A program made the position numbers and the translations under genes. A stretch of 64,000 nt of DNA from Microbacterium rhizosphaerae (GTDB lineage: Bacteria; Actinomycetota; Actinomycetes; Actinomycetales; Microbacteriaceae). This document shows, piece by piece, positions 42,891-51,821 of the stretch (within the stretch, counting starts at the first letter, position 1; every line of letters begins with the position of its first letter). Under the pieces are notes generated by a model. That model was not told the origin of the DNA. It saw only the letters and a program-made list of their open reading frames with translations, and made no database searches. The stretch covers positions 1,364,001-1,428,000 of the forward strand of contig NZ_CP139368.1 in NCBI RefSeq assembly GCF_034120055.1, read 5' to 3'.

Positions 42891-44558
42891 ATGACTCCCG
42901 CGAGCGCGACCGCCGCGGCAACGCGTCCGACTGTCACGGCCTGGCGGGACTGGCGGGCCTGGCCGGAGAGCCTGACGAGCCTCTGGCGCCGGTCGCTGCG
43001 CTTCCGCACGGTGCTCGTCACGCTGGCGCTGACGGCGCTCGCGATCCTCATCGCGTGCGTGTGGATGGCTCTCGCCATCCAGAACGACCTGTTCCAGTCC
43101 CGGCTGCAGCAGGTGGAGTCCGACTCCCGCCGCGCGACCGAGGTGGCCCAGGCCACACTGGATTCCGCGGCAGCCCAAGGCGACGCCGTGCAGATCCAGA
43201 ACCTCATGGACAGCGTCCGCGACAAGCTCGCGCAGCAGTCGTCGACCGACATGATCGCGGCGTTCCGCATCGGCAAGTCGACGCCGCTCGCCCCCATCGA
43301 CTTCACGCAGGGCCTCGACAAGGACGTCATCTCGTCCGAGCTGCGCGCCAAGGTGCGCGCCGGCACGCAGCCGCAGTGGTGGCAGTCCGTCGCGCTGCCG
43401 GCGGACAACGGCCAGCGGGTGCCGGGGATCGTCGTCGGCCAGCAGATCGTCGTGCCCGAGGCCGGCCCCTACGAGCTGTATCTCGCGTACGACCTGGGGG
43501 GCGCGTCGCAGACGCTGTCGTTCGTCCAGGGCACCCTGTGGGTCGTCGGCATCGCCCTCATCGTGCTGATCGGTGCGATCGCGTGGTTCGTCCTGCGGTC
43601 CCTGACCGCGCCGATCGGCGCCGCGGCCGAGACGAGCGCGAAGCTCGCAGCCGGCGACTTCAGCGAGCGGCTGCCCGTGCGCGGCGAGGACGAGCTCGCC
43701 ACCCTCGGCCGCTCGTTCAACGCGATGGCCGACAGCATCGAGTCGCAGATCAAGGAGCTGGCCGACCTGTCGCTCGTGCAGCAGCGGTTCGTGTCCGATG
43801 TGTCGCACGAGCTGCGGACACCGCTGACCACCATCCGGCTCGCCTCCGACATGCTCAACGACCGGCGGGACGACTTCGATCCGGCGACGGCGCGAGCCGC
43901 AGAGCTGCTGCAGGCCCAGGTGCAGCGGTTCGAGACGCTCCTGACCGACCTCCTCGAGATCAGCCGCTACGATGCCGGGTCCGTGCAGCTCGAACTCGAG
44001 CCGACGAGCCTCGCCCACCTCGCCGAGGACGTCATCGGCTCGATGAGCCAGCTCGCCGAGCAGCACGGCACGACCGTCCGCCTCGTCGCACCCGGCGGCT
44101 ACTCGCCCGTCGACATGGACCCGCGCCGCATCCGTCGCATCGTCCGGAACCTCATCGGCAACGCGATCGAGCACGGCGAAGGGCGGCCGATCGTCGTCAC
44201 CGTCGACAGCAACCAGCAGGCGGTCGCTCTCTCGGTGCGCGATTTCGGCCTCGGGATGACTCCAGAGCAGGCCGAGCGGGCGTTCGACAGGTTCTGGCGC
44301 GCCGACCCGTCCCGCACCCGCACGATCGGGGGCACGGGCCTCGGCCTGTCGATCTCGCTCGGGGACGCGCGCCTGCACGGCGGCACGCTCGCCGTCTGGA
44401 GTGCGCCGGGCAAGGGCTCCAACTTCGTCCTGACGCTGCCGCGCGCGGGCCAGCGTCTGGACGGCGCCATGCCGATCCCCGTGGATCCCGGCTCGGATGC
44501 GCTGTCGTCGCTCGGTACGACCCAGCCCATCGCTGCGACGTCGGGAGGCAAGTCATGA
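42891..44558 (+). CDS. mtrB: Sensor histidine kinase MtrB
   Basis: A 555-residue membrane kinase. Two helices (VLVTLALTALAILIACVWMAL and GTLWVVGIALIVLIGAIAWFVL) flank an outside sensor domain, followed by HAMP (LTAPIGAAAETSAKL), the HisKA box with His306 in VSHELRTPLTTIRL and the ATPase motifs RNLIGNAIEHGEG and GGTGLGLSIS. It phosphorylates MtrA. The start at ATG 42891 follows the mtrA stop by seven bases. Its end overlaps lpqB by ATGA, conserving the mtrA-mtrB-lpqB operon of actinobacteria. Confidence 0.95.
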   Translation: MTPASATAAATRPTVTAWRDWRAWPESLTSLWRRSLRFRTVLVTLALTALAILIACVWMALAIQNDLFQSRLQQVESDSRRATEVAQATLDSAAAQGDAVQIQNLMDSVRDKLAQQSSTDMIAAFRIGKSTPLAPIDFTQGLDKDVISSELRAKVRAGTQPQWWQSVALPADNGQRVPGIVVGQQIVVPEAGPYELYLAYDLGGASQTLSFVQGTLWVVGIALIVLIGAIAWFVLRSLTAPIGAAAETSAKLAAGDFSERLPVRGEDELATLGRSFNAMADSIESQIKELADLSLVQQRFVSDVSHELRTPLTTIRLASDMLNDRRDDFDPATARAAELLQAQVQRFETLLTDLLEISRYDAGSVQLELEPTSLAHLAEDVIGSMSQLAEQHGTTVRLVAPGGYSPVDMDPRRIRRIVRNLIGNAIEHGEGRPIVVTVDSNQQAVALSVRDFGLGMTPEQAERAFDRFWRADPSRTRTIGGTGLGLSISLGDARLHGGTLAVWSAPGKGSNFVLTLPRAGQRLDGAMPIPVDPGSDALSSLGTTQPIAATSGGKS

Positions 44559-46240
44559 AGCGCCGGTTCGCGTTCGCCGCGGTCGTCGCGGCGCTCGCCG
44601 TCACGCTGACCGCGTGCGCGGGGCTTCCCACGAACGGCCCCGTCCTGCAGGGGCTGCCGGCGGGCGCCGCGGCCGGACCGCCCGCGGTCTCCTTCCTGCC
44701 CGACCGTCCGCAGCCCGGCGCGACCCCGCAGCAGATCGTCGAGGGCTTCATCCGCGCGGGCCAGGGATCGTCGGCCGGATGGCAGACCGCGCGGCTGTTC
44801 CTCGCCCCCTCGTTCCGCGACGCGTGGAAGCCGACCGCCGGTGTCACCGTCGATGTCTTCAAGGAGCGCTCCTACGCCCCCGACAAGACGGATGCGCCGG
44901 ACAAGACCGACACGATCGACCTGACGGTGACGCCGGTCGCCAATGTCGACGAGAACGGCACCTACTCGGTCACGCCCGTGGGCGCGACGACGCTGCCTCT
45001 GTCGTTCTCGCTCGCACGACAGCGAGACGGCGAGTGGCGCATCACGAAGGCGCCCAACGGGATCATCCTCGACGAGAGCGCGTTCGAGAGCGTCTTCCAC
45101 CCGTACTCCCTCATGTACTACGACCCGACGTGGACGTACCTCGTGCCCGATGTGCGCTGGTTTCCGACCACGAATGCGGCCTCGCGCATCGTGCAGGCGC
45201 TCATCCGGCAGAAGCCGAGCGTGTGGCTCGCGGGAAGCGTCGTGACGGCGTTCCCCGACAACGTCGGGGTGCAGCCCTCCGTGACGAACAGCGCGGGCAC
45301 GGCACAGGTCGAGCTCACCGGCTCGCCACTGTCGGCCGAGCAGACGACGCTCGACCGCATGCTCACGCAGCTCACGCAGAGCCTGGCGACGGCAGGCTTC
45401 TCCGATGTGCGGATGTCGTTCGGGTCGACGCCGATCAACGCGTCGGTCATCCTCCCCACCACGACCCCGCCCGCGCAGCCCGTGGTGCTCACCGCGAAGG
45501 GCTTCGGGTTCTACCAGTCCGATGCTGCGGTCGATCCTCTTCCGGGTCTGGACGCCGCGGTCACCCAGCAGCAGCCGAACGCCATCGCGCTCGCCCCGGA
45601 TCGGCAGAGCGCGGCGCTGCGGATCCCCAGCGGCACCGTCGGCGTCGTGCTCGCCGGTCGCGCTTTCGCCTCCCTCGACACTCGGACCGGCCTCATCGCC
45701 CCGACGATCGACGCCCGCGGATTCGTGTGGACGGTGCCCGGGGGCGATCCCACCGCCGTACGCGCCGTGAGCGCGGGCGGCAAGGGCGGCGCGGTCGCGG
45801 GCGCCTGGCCCGGCGTCTCCCGGATCAGCTCGATGCAGGTGTCCGCGGACGGCACCCGTCTCGCCGCGATCGTCGTCACCGGCGGTCAACCGGCCCTGGC
45901 GGTCGCCGGGGTCGTGCGCGACGGGTCCGGTGTCCCGGTCAAGCTCAGCGACCCCGTGATCGTCGGAACCCTCCCCGGCGACGGGCTGGATCTCGCGTGG
46001 CTCGACGACTCGACGGTCGGTGCGCTCGCGCACGACGGGGACGGCATCACCCTGGTCGAGCAGCAGGTGGGCGGCACCGCGATGCAGCTGGATGCCCCGG
46101 CGACCGCAGTCTCGCTCAGCGGGGCCTCCACCATCGCCGCGGTGCGCCTGCGGGGCGATGACGGGGCGATCTACGTGCGCCGCGGATCGAACTGGCAGCA
46201 GGTCGGAACCGGGGTGCAGGTGCTCGCGCACGTGCAGTAG
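44555..46240 (+). CDS. lpqB: Lipoprotein LpqB
   Basis: A 561-residue lipoprotein. The signal peptide ends with lipobox LTAC, giving a lipid-modified Cys21. A GerMN-like region follows (residues about 50-300) and then a beta-propeller-like C-terminal half (SSMQVSADGTRLAAIVV). LpqB modulates MtrB signalling at the outer membrane face in mycobacteria. Ribosome site GGGAGGCAAGTC precedes the ATG, which overlaps the mtrB stop. The length is close to the mycobacterial protein. Confidence 0.94.
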   Translation: MKRRFAFAAVVAALAVTLTACAGLPTNGPVLQGLPAGAAAGPPAVSFLPDRPQPGATPQQIVEGFIRAGQGSSAGWQTARLFLAPSFRDAWKPTAGVTVDVFKERSYAPDKTDAPDKTDTIDLTVTPVANVDENGTYSVTPVGATTLPLSFSLARQRDGEWRITKAPNGIILDESAFESVFHPYSLMYYDPTWTYLVPDVRWFPTTNAASRIVQALIRQKPSVWLAGSVVTAFPDNVGVQPSVTNSAGTAQVELTGSPLSAEQTTLDRMLTQLTQSLATAGFSDVRMSFGSTPINASVILPTTTPPAQPVVLTAKGFGFYQSDAAVDPLPGLDAAVTQQQPNAIALAPDRQSAALRIPSGTVGVVLAGRAFASLDTRTGLIAPTIDARGFVWTVPGGDPTAVRAVSAGGKGGAVAGAWPGVSRISSMQVSADGTRLAAIVVTGGQPALAVAGVVRDGSGVPVKLSDPVIVGTLPGDGLDLAWLDDSTVGALAHDGDGITLVEQQVGGTAMQLDAPATAVSLSGASTIAAVRLRGDDGAIYVRRGSNWQQVGTGVQVLAHVQ

Positions 46241-46328
46241 TCCTCCCCATCGAGGGCGTCGTCGGGAACGATCCACCGATCGTGCGTGCGATGAGCTTCC
46301 GTATGGTGTCCGGCCGCACGCTGAACGG

Positions 46329-46976
46329 ATGGATGCCGTCCGCAGTGCGCTCGCTGAGGCGCTCTCGCTGTTCTTCCCCGCCGACTGCGCCGGATGCGGT
46401 GAGCTCGACGTCGCACTCTGCAGTGCGTGCCGGAGCGCGCTTCATCCGCGTCCGCGCTCACGGACCCTGGCCGGCGGGCTCGAGGTCCACTCCGGGCTCG
46501 CCTTCGAGGGCGTCGCGGCCCGGGTCGTGCGAGCGCTCAAGGAGGACGGGCGCACCGGCCTCGCGCGCTCGCTGGCGCCGGCGCTGGGTGCCGCCGCGGC
46601 GGCCGCACATCCCGGATCCGTGATCGCCGTGCCCGTCCCGACGTCCCGCGCCGCCATGCGCCGACGCGGGTACCGGGTCGTGGATCTCATCGCGCAGCAC
46701 GCCGGGCTGCGGGTCGAGTCCCTCCTGGTCCCCTCGCGCGCCTCGGCCGATCAGCGCGAGCTCGGACGCGACGCACGGCGCCGCAATGTCGTGGGAACAA
46801 TGCGCGCACGGGATGCCGCGGGCCGCCGCATCCTCGTCGTCGACGACGTCGTCACGACCGGTGCCACGCTCGACGAGGCGATCCGGGTTCTGCGGGCGGA
46901 AGGAGCAGAAGTCGTCGGCGCGGCGGCCGTCGCCGCCGTTCCGCTGCACTACCCGGCGCGGGTGAACGCATTCTGA
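46329..46976 (+). CDS. comF: ComF-family phosphoribosyltransferase
   Basis: A 215-residue protein with an N-terminal four-cysteine zinc-finger-like region (CAGCGELDVALCSAC) and a PRTase domain. The PRPP-binding loop is RILVVDDVVTTGATLDEA, and the family motif RRRGYRVVDLIAQH is present. ComF proteins support DNA uptake in competent bacteria. In actinobacteria lpqB-comF-hpf is a common order. An upstream TATGGT box near 46303 may give it a short leader. ATG 46329 is chosen by frame; the second ATG just after is out of frame. Confidence 0.9.
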   Translation: MDAVRSALAEALSLFFPADCAGCGELDVALCSACRSALHPRPRSRTLAGGLEVHSGLAFEGVAARVVRALKEDGRTGLARSLAPALGAAAAAAHPGSVIAVPVPTSRAAMRRRGYRVVDLIAQHAGLRVESLLVPSRASADQRELGRDARRRNVVGTMRARDAAGRRILVVDDVVTTGATLDEAIRVLRAEGAEVVGAAAVAAVPLHYPARVNAF

Positions 46977-47075
46977 ACTCGTACGTGACAGCCCGGTCAT
47001 CCGTGTCTAGGGTGGGGGGCACAAGGCGACGAAGGTCCGCCCTTGGCCGGGGGGACCGGAACAAGGAGGTCACGG

Positions 47076-47738
47076 ATGGATACCAGCATCGTCGGTGTGG
47101 GAGTGAGCGTTTCGGATCGCTTCCGCGGAGTCGTCGAGGAGAAGGTGGCCCGGATCGAGCACCTCGCGCCGCGCGCGCAGGGTCTCGAGGTGAAAGTCAC
47201 GCACCGCGCGTATCACAACGGTCGCATGGAGGATTCGACCGTGGAGCTCACCTTGACCGGCAAGGGCCCGGTCGTGCGGGCCGAGGCGGTCGACAACGAC
47301 AAGTTCACGGCCCTCGACATCGCCGTCGACAAGCTCGCCGAGCAGCTCCGGCGCGCCAAGGAGAAGCGCGTCGACGGTCGCAAACACCCTCGCGGCGCCA
47401 AGCTCGACAAGGAGAGCGGTTCCATCCACGGAGTCGACGTGCAGCCGGTCTCCGCCGACGTCCTTCGCGCCGTGGCGACCGGGGAGATCCCGATCATCAC
47501 CGGCAACGAGGATGAGGAGGACTACACGCCGGTCGTCATCCGCACCAAGCGGTTCGACGCGGAGTGGATGACCGTCGAGGATGCCGTCGACCGCATGGAG
47601 CTCGTCGGGCACGACTTCTTCCTCTTCATCGACGCGCGCACCGACCACCCCAGCGTCGTCTACCGGCGCAAGGGCTGGGACTACGGCGTCATCTCGCTGA
47701 CGACGATGGCGCCTCCGGAAGAGGCGCTGGTCTCCTGA
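47076..47738 (+). CDS. hpf: Ribosome hibernation promoting factor, long form
   Basis: A 220-residue protein that dimerises and inactivates ribosomes in stationary phase. The N-terminal HPF domain (residues about 1-100: GVGVSVSDRFRGVVEEKVARI) binds the 30S subunit. A linker leads to the C-terminal dimerisation domain (VVIRTKRFDAEWMTVEDAVDRM, FLFIDARTDHPSVVYRRKG). ACAAGGAGGTCACGG gives one of the strongest ribosome sites here. A perfect hairpin terminates it. In mycobacteria hpf is next to secA1; here other genes intervene. Confidence 0.96.
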   Translation: MDTSIVGVGVSVSDRFRGVVEEKVARIEHLAPRAQGLEVKVTHRAYHNGRMEDSTVELTLTGKGPVVRAEAVDNDKFTALDIAVDKLAEQLRRAKEKRVDGRKHPRGAKLDKESGSIHGVDVQPVSADVLRAVATGEIPIITGNEDEEDYTPVVIRTKRFDAEWMTVEDAVDRMELVGHDFFLFIDARTDHPSVVYRRKGWDYGVISLTTMAPPEEALVS

Positions 47739-47747
47739 CCCGATCAG

Positions 47748-47787
47748 ACGACGGTCCCCACGCCCCTCGGGGCGTGGGGACCGTCGT
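47748..47787. terminator. Bidirectional terminator after hpf
   Basis: ACGACGGTCCCCACGCCCC pairs perfectly with GGGGCGTGGGGACCGTCGT over 19 bases with a minimal loop (TC plus closing bases). It lies ten bases after the hpf stop and just past the stop of the convergent gene. Confidence 0.9.
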
Positions 47788-47798
47788 CGTGCGGGCGG

Positions 47799-49124
47799 TC
47801 AGTTGAAGATGTCGTCGATGAGGCCGCCGATGACCAGGCCGCCGAGCACCCCGCCCATGACGTCGCCCATGCCGCTGCGCGGCCGGCCGCCCCAGCCCTG
47901 CTGCGGGTACGCCCCGGGCTGGCCCCAGCCGCCGTACGGACGGGCGTCGTCGATGTCGCGCTGTGCGTACTGCAGAGCTTCGCTCGCGAGGTAGGCCACC
48001 CGGCGTGCGCCGTCGACGGCGGCGGGGCGATCGTCTTCGGCGAGCGAACGGGCCCCCGGCAGCTCTGCACGCAGCCGCTCGGCCTCGGCGAGGCGTGTGC
48101 GGGCGTCGGCGCCGATCCAGCCGCGCTGACCGGCGATGACGTCGCGCGCGACCGACAGCTGCCGGTCGGCGTCGTCGAGGGCGTGCTCGACCTGGGCGAC
48201 CGTCGGCAGCGGGTTGGCGGCGCGCTCGAGAGCGGCCGCGACGGCGGCGTCCAGGGCCGTGTTCGCTTCGCGCAGCTGCGTGAGCTCGGCGAGCGGATCG
48301 CTCTTCTCGCCGGATGCCGGCAGGGCCGCGAGTGCGGCGCTCAATGCGCGCGCGGCCTCGACGACCGCCGGCGACTGCGGAGCGGTGCGCGCGCGGACGA
48401 GATCGCTACGCGAGTCGTCGATGACCGCCGCGAGGGTCGACTCGGCGCGCAGTGCCTCGACCTCGTAGGTCTCGAGGGCATCCAGCATGGCCGCGGCGCG
48501 GCGCATCGACTCGATCGCCGCCTCGAGGGCCATGTTCCCCTGCTCGCGCTGACCGGACGCGCGGCGTCGCTCGGCGATGTCGGCCCCGTGAACGGCGAAG
48601 TCCAGCAGGCGGGCGGTCTCCTCAGGCGTCTGCGCGACCTGGCGGAGGGCGTCGGGGGAGTAGCGCTCGGACAGGCGCGCGAGAGTCTCGCGCGCCGGCT
48701 CGATGCGCTCGCGGAGGACGACGGCATCCGTCCGCACGTTCGCCAGGATCTGCGGGGCGTTGCGGGCGAGCGCGATCGGCTGCGCGAGTGCGGCCGTCTT
48801 CTCGTCGAGGAGCGCTTCGGCCCACTCGCACAACTGAACGATGCGCGCGTTGCGGGTGCGCAGCTCCTCGGGCGTGTCCGGGATCTCGTCGTGGTTCAAC
48901 TGATGGAGCTGGAACGCCTCGCCCATGTGCACGCGCACCGAGTCGAGCGCGGCGCGCAGGTCCGCGGTCGCGTTGTCGCCGAGCTCGGCGATCGCGAAGT
49001 CGAGCTCGTCCGACGTGAGCCGCATCCGCTCGTCGGCCTCGACGAGGCCCTTCTGCGCGCGGGCCGCCAGATCGGCGTCCGCCGCATCCTGTTCACGATT
49101 GCGCTTGCCCCAGAATCCGGCCAT
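47799..49124 (-). CDS. Coiled-coil protein with a Gly-rich membrane-proximal tail (TPM-associated type)
   Basis: A 441-residue protein, mostly helical and rich in Ala, Glu, Leu and Arg (for example EQDAADADLAARAQKGLVEADER and LDDADRQLSVARDVIAGQRG). The tail reads QQGWGGRPRSGMGDVMGGVLGGLVIGGLIDDIFN, a GG-rich amphipathic segment. This layout matches the C-terminal half of actinobacterial TPM-domain proteins, but the TPM domain and signal peptide are absent, so it should be cytoplasmic. The function is unknown. It is single, facing hpf, with the shared terminator between. Confidence 0.72.
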   Translation of the reverse strand: MAGFWGKRNREQDAADADLAARAQKGLVEADERMRLTSDELDFAIAELGDNATADLRAALDSVRVHMGEAFQLHQLNHDEIPDTPEELRTRNARIVQLCEWAEALLDEKTAALAQPIALARNAPQILANVRTDAVVLRERIEPARETLARLSERYSPDALRQVAQTPEETARLLDFAVHGADIAERRRASGQREQGNMALEAAIESMRRAAAMLDALETYEVEALRAESTLAAVIDDSRSDLVRARTAPQSPAVVEAARALSAALAALPASGEKSDPLAELTQLREANTALDAAVAAALERAANPLPTVAQVEHALDDADRQLSVARDVIAGQRGWIGADARTRLAEAERLRAELPGARSLAEDDRPAAVDGARRVAYLASEALQYAQRDIDDARPYGGWGQPGAYPQQGWGGRPRSGMGDVMGGVLGGLVIGGLIDDIFN

Positions 49125-49234
49125 CCTCCGATCCTACGGTCGGTGTCCGAGCGTGCGCCCAGTGCTCGCTGAGGGCGTACCGCGCGTGCGTGCAGCCGTG
49201 CCGCCGAGGGCGGCAGCCGGGATGCGCCTGCGGA

Positions 49235-51082
49235 TCAGTCGTCGCGGCGGGCGGAGGAGCGCGGCTTCCGGTCGTCGAAGCGGCGCGGAGCGCGGTCGTC
49301 GTCGAAGCGGCGGCGCTGGGGGCGCCCGGTATCGGGCCGAAGATCGATCAGCTGGCCCGAGATGCGCGTGTCGGCGAGCCGGTCGAGGGTGTCGCGCGAC
49401 AGGTTCGCAGGCAGCTCGACGAGCGAGAAGTCGGGCTTGATGTCGATCGCGCCGAAGTCGTCGCGGCGCAGGCCGCCCTCGTTGGCGAGCGCGCCGACGA
49501 TCTGACGCGGTTCGACGCGTTGGCGGCGGCCGACGGCGATGCGGTACGTCGCGAACCCCTCGCGCGGCGCACGGCGCTCGGAGCGCTCCGGCCGGCCCGC
49601 GCGCTCGAAGCGGTCGCCTCGATCCGGCCGCTCGTCGCGGTCGCGGCGCGGCTGGCGGACGGGCTCGGGCTCCGGCTCGAGGAGAAGGGGCGTCTCGCCC
49701 TGCGCCACGATGGCGAGAGCGGCTGCCACGTCGACCTCGGGCACGTCGTGGTGGCGGACGTAGTGGGCGACGATGTCGCGGAAGGCCTCGACCCGGTCCG
49801 CCTCGCCGAGCGCGGCGGTGATGCGGTCGTCGAAGCGGTTCAGTCGCGTGACATTCACCTCGTCGACGCTCGGCAGGGTCATCTCGGTGAGGTCCTGGCG
49901 GGTCGCGCGCTCGATCATCTTCACGAGCCCGCGCTCGCGCGGCGTCACGAAGCTGATCGCATCGCCGGTGCGGCCGGCGCGCCCGGTGCGGCCGATGCGG
50001 TGCACATAGGACTCGGCATCCGTCGGGATGTCGAAGTTCACGACGTGCGAGATGCGCTCGACGTCGAGCCCGCGTGCCGCGACATCCGTCGCCACGAGGA
50101 TGTCGAGCTTGCCCGACTTCAGCTGGTTGACGGTCTTCTCTCGCTGCGGCTGCGCGATGTCGCCGTTGATGGCGGCGGCGGAGTACCCGCGAGCCCGCAG
50201 CTTCTCGGCGATCTCCTCGGTGACGATCTTGGTGCGTCCGAACACGATCATCCCGTCGAAGTTCTCGACCTCGAGGATCCGCGTGAGGGCATCCATCTTC
50301 TGCTGCCATTGCACGACGAGATAGCGTTGGGAGGTCTTCGAGGACGTCTGGGTCTTGCCCTTGACGATGATCTCGGCCGGGTCGTTCAGGTACTGCGTGG
50401 CCATCCGGCGGATCGCAGCCGGCATGGTGGCGGAGAACAGGGCGACCTGCTTCGTGGCGGGCGTCTCCGCGAGGATGGTCTCGACGTCTTCGGCGAAGCC
50501 CATCTTGAGCATCTCGTCGGCCTCGTCGAGAACGAGGTACTTCAGCTCGGAGAGGTCGAGCGTGCCCTTCTCGAGGTGGTCGATGATGCGGCCGGGCGTG
50601 CCGACGACGATGTGCACACCGCGTCGCAGCGCCGACAGCTGCACGCCGTAGCCCTGACCGCCGTAGACGGGGAGGACGTGCACCGACTTCAGATGCCCGG
50701 CGTACTTCTCGAACGCCTCGCAGACCTGCAGTGCGAGCTCGCGCGTCGGCGCGAGAACGAGCGCCTGCGGAGTCTTCTGCGAGAGGTCGAGTCGATCGAT
50801 GATCGGCAGCGCGAACGCCGCCGTCTTGCCGGTGCCGGTCTGCGCGAGGCCGACGACATCGCGTCCGGCCAGGAGGGTGGGAATCGTCGCCGCCTGGATC
50901 GCCGACGGCGACTCGTATCCGATCTCGTGCAGAGCCTTCAGAACATGCGCGCCGAGCCCGAGGTCGGCGAATGTCGCGGACTCGGCGTCCGGCGCCGATG
51001 CGGGCGCGGCAGGTGGCACCGTGGGAGCGCCATCCGCGATCTCAGGCTCGAGCGGGGCGTCTTCGGTATCGGAGTTGTGCAC
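49235..51082 (-). CDS. DEAD-box RNA helicase with DbpA-type RNA-binding domain
   Basis: A 615-residue ATP-dependent RNA helicase of the DeaD/CsdA type, for ribosome assembly and cold or RNA-structure stress. The Q-motif is FADLGLGAHVLKALHEIGY; motif I is AQTGTGKT, motif II DEADEM, motif III SAT, and the later HRIGRTGRAGR is motif VI. The C-terminal DbpA domain (RIAVGRRQRVEPRQIVGAL) binds RNA, with an Arg/Asp-rich linker before it and a basic tail after it. It is monocistronic, with about 56 bases to the padR stop. Confidence 0.94.
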   Translation of the reverse strand: MHNSDTEDAPLEPEIADGAPTVPPAAPASAPDAESATFADLGLGAHVLKALHEIGYESPSAIQAATIPTLLAGRDVVGLAQTGTGKTAAFALPIIDRLDLSQKTPQALVLAPTRELALQVCEAFEKYAGHLKSVHVLPVYGGQGYGVQLSALRRGVHIVVGTPGRIIDHLEKGTLDLSELKYLVLDEADEMLKMGFAEDVETILAETPATKQVALFSATMPAAIRRMATQYLNDPAEIIVKGKTQTSSKTSQRYLVVQWQQKMDALTRILEVENFDGMIVFGRTKIVTEEIAEKLRARGYSAAAINGDIAQPQREKTVNQLKSGKLDILVATDVAARGLDVERISHVVNFDIPTDAESYVHRIGRTGRAGRTGDAISFVTPRERGLVKMIERATRQDLTEMTLPSVDEVNVTRLNRFDDRITAALGEADRVEAFRDIVAHYVRHHDVPEVDVAAALAIVAQGETPLLLEPEPEPVRQPRRDRDERPDRGDRFERAGRPERSERRAPREGFATYRIAVGRRQRVEPRQIVGALANEGGLRRDDFGAIDIKPDFSLVELPANLSRDTLDRLADTRISGQLIDLRPDTGRPQRRRFDDDRAPRRFDDRKPRSSARRDD

Positions 51083-51138
51083 AGTTCAGCGTAGCGAGGG
51101 TGGGCTGGGAAGCGACAGGATGCGCGTGCCCAGTCCGC

Positions 51139-51729
51139 TCAGAGGGATGCGGCGGCCGCCGGCCGCCCTCGTCGGGGACGCTCGGTCGACAGTTCGAGGG
51201 CGATCGCGTGGCGGGGATGCTGCGCCAGCCGCTGCTCGGTGTGGTCGAGCCAGCGCACCTCCGCCTCCACGGCGAAGATCATCGCGTCGACGAGGAGCGA
51301 TCGGGCGAGCTCCTGCGGCCCCTCGACGCTCTCGGCGGCCGTCTCCCGGAGCGCCTGCAGCTGGGCGAGCGAAGCCCGGCGCTGCGTGCGGATCAGCTCG
51401 GCGACGTCCACCCCCGGTAGGGTCGCGGCGAGCGCCAGCTTGATCGCGAGCTCGTCGCGCGTGCCGGTGCTGCGCTCGACCGGGGAGTCCAGCCAGCCCC
51501 GCACCGCGAGGCGCCCCGCATCCGTGATCTCGACGTAGACATGCCCCTGCTCGTCGGCCGCGCCCTTCGCGACCAGACCGTCGCGTTCCAGCCGCTCGAG
51601 CGTGTTGTAGATCTGCCCGACGTTGAGCGGCCAGGTCGATCCGGTGCGGCGGTCGAACTCCGCGCGCAGCTGATAGCCGTAGCACGGCCCCTGGTCGAGG
51701 ATCGCGAGGAGGCTCTGGCGCACCGACAT
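51139..51729 (-). CDS. PadR-family transcriptional regulator
   Basis: A 196-residue regulator with the PadR winged helix ([49 protein letters not shown]) and a C-terminal helical dimerisation domain of the PadR_C (Vir) type. It binds a palindromic operator to repress transcription until an effector is bound. The start at ATG 51729 is chosen because longer frames lack protein character. An ATACTCGG-N10-CCGAGTAT palindrome lies 18 bases upstream, indicating autoregulation. It follows the GH5 gene in the same direction. Confidence 0.9.
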   Translation of the reverse strand: MSVRQSLLAILDQGPCYGYQLRAEFDRRTGSTWPLNVGQIYNTLERLERDGLVAKGAADEQGHVYVEITDAGRLAVRGWLDSPVERSTGTRDELAIKLALAATLPGVDVAELIRTQRRASLAQLQALRETAAESVEGPQELARSLLVDAMIFAVEAEVRWLDHTEQRLAQHPRHAIALELSTERPRRGRPAAAASL

Positions 51730-51747
51730 CCGGGCTCCCGTCTGTGC

Positions 51748-51773
51748 ATACTCGGTATCTATTTGCCGAGTAT
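51748..51773. promoter_or_regulatory. Palindromic PadR operator
   Basis: ATACTCGG (51748-51755), ten bases and CCGAGTAT (51766-51773) form a perfect inverted repeat just before the padR start. The AT-rich centre may overlap the -10 region. It fits PadR-type operators. Confidence 0.75.
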
Positions 51774-51821
51774 ATGGATACCGGGAAACCCCTCGCGCGG
51801 CAGCCGGCGAGGGCTGACCCC

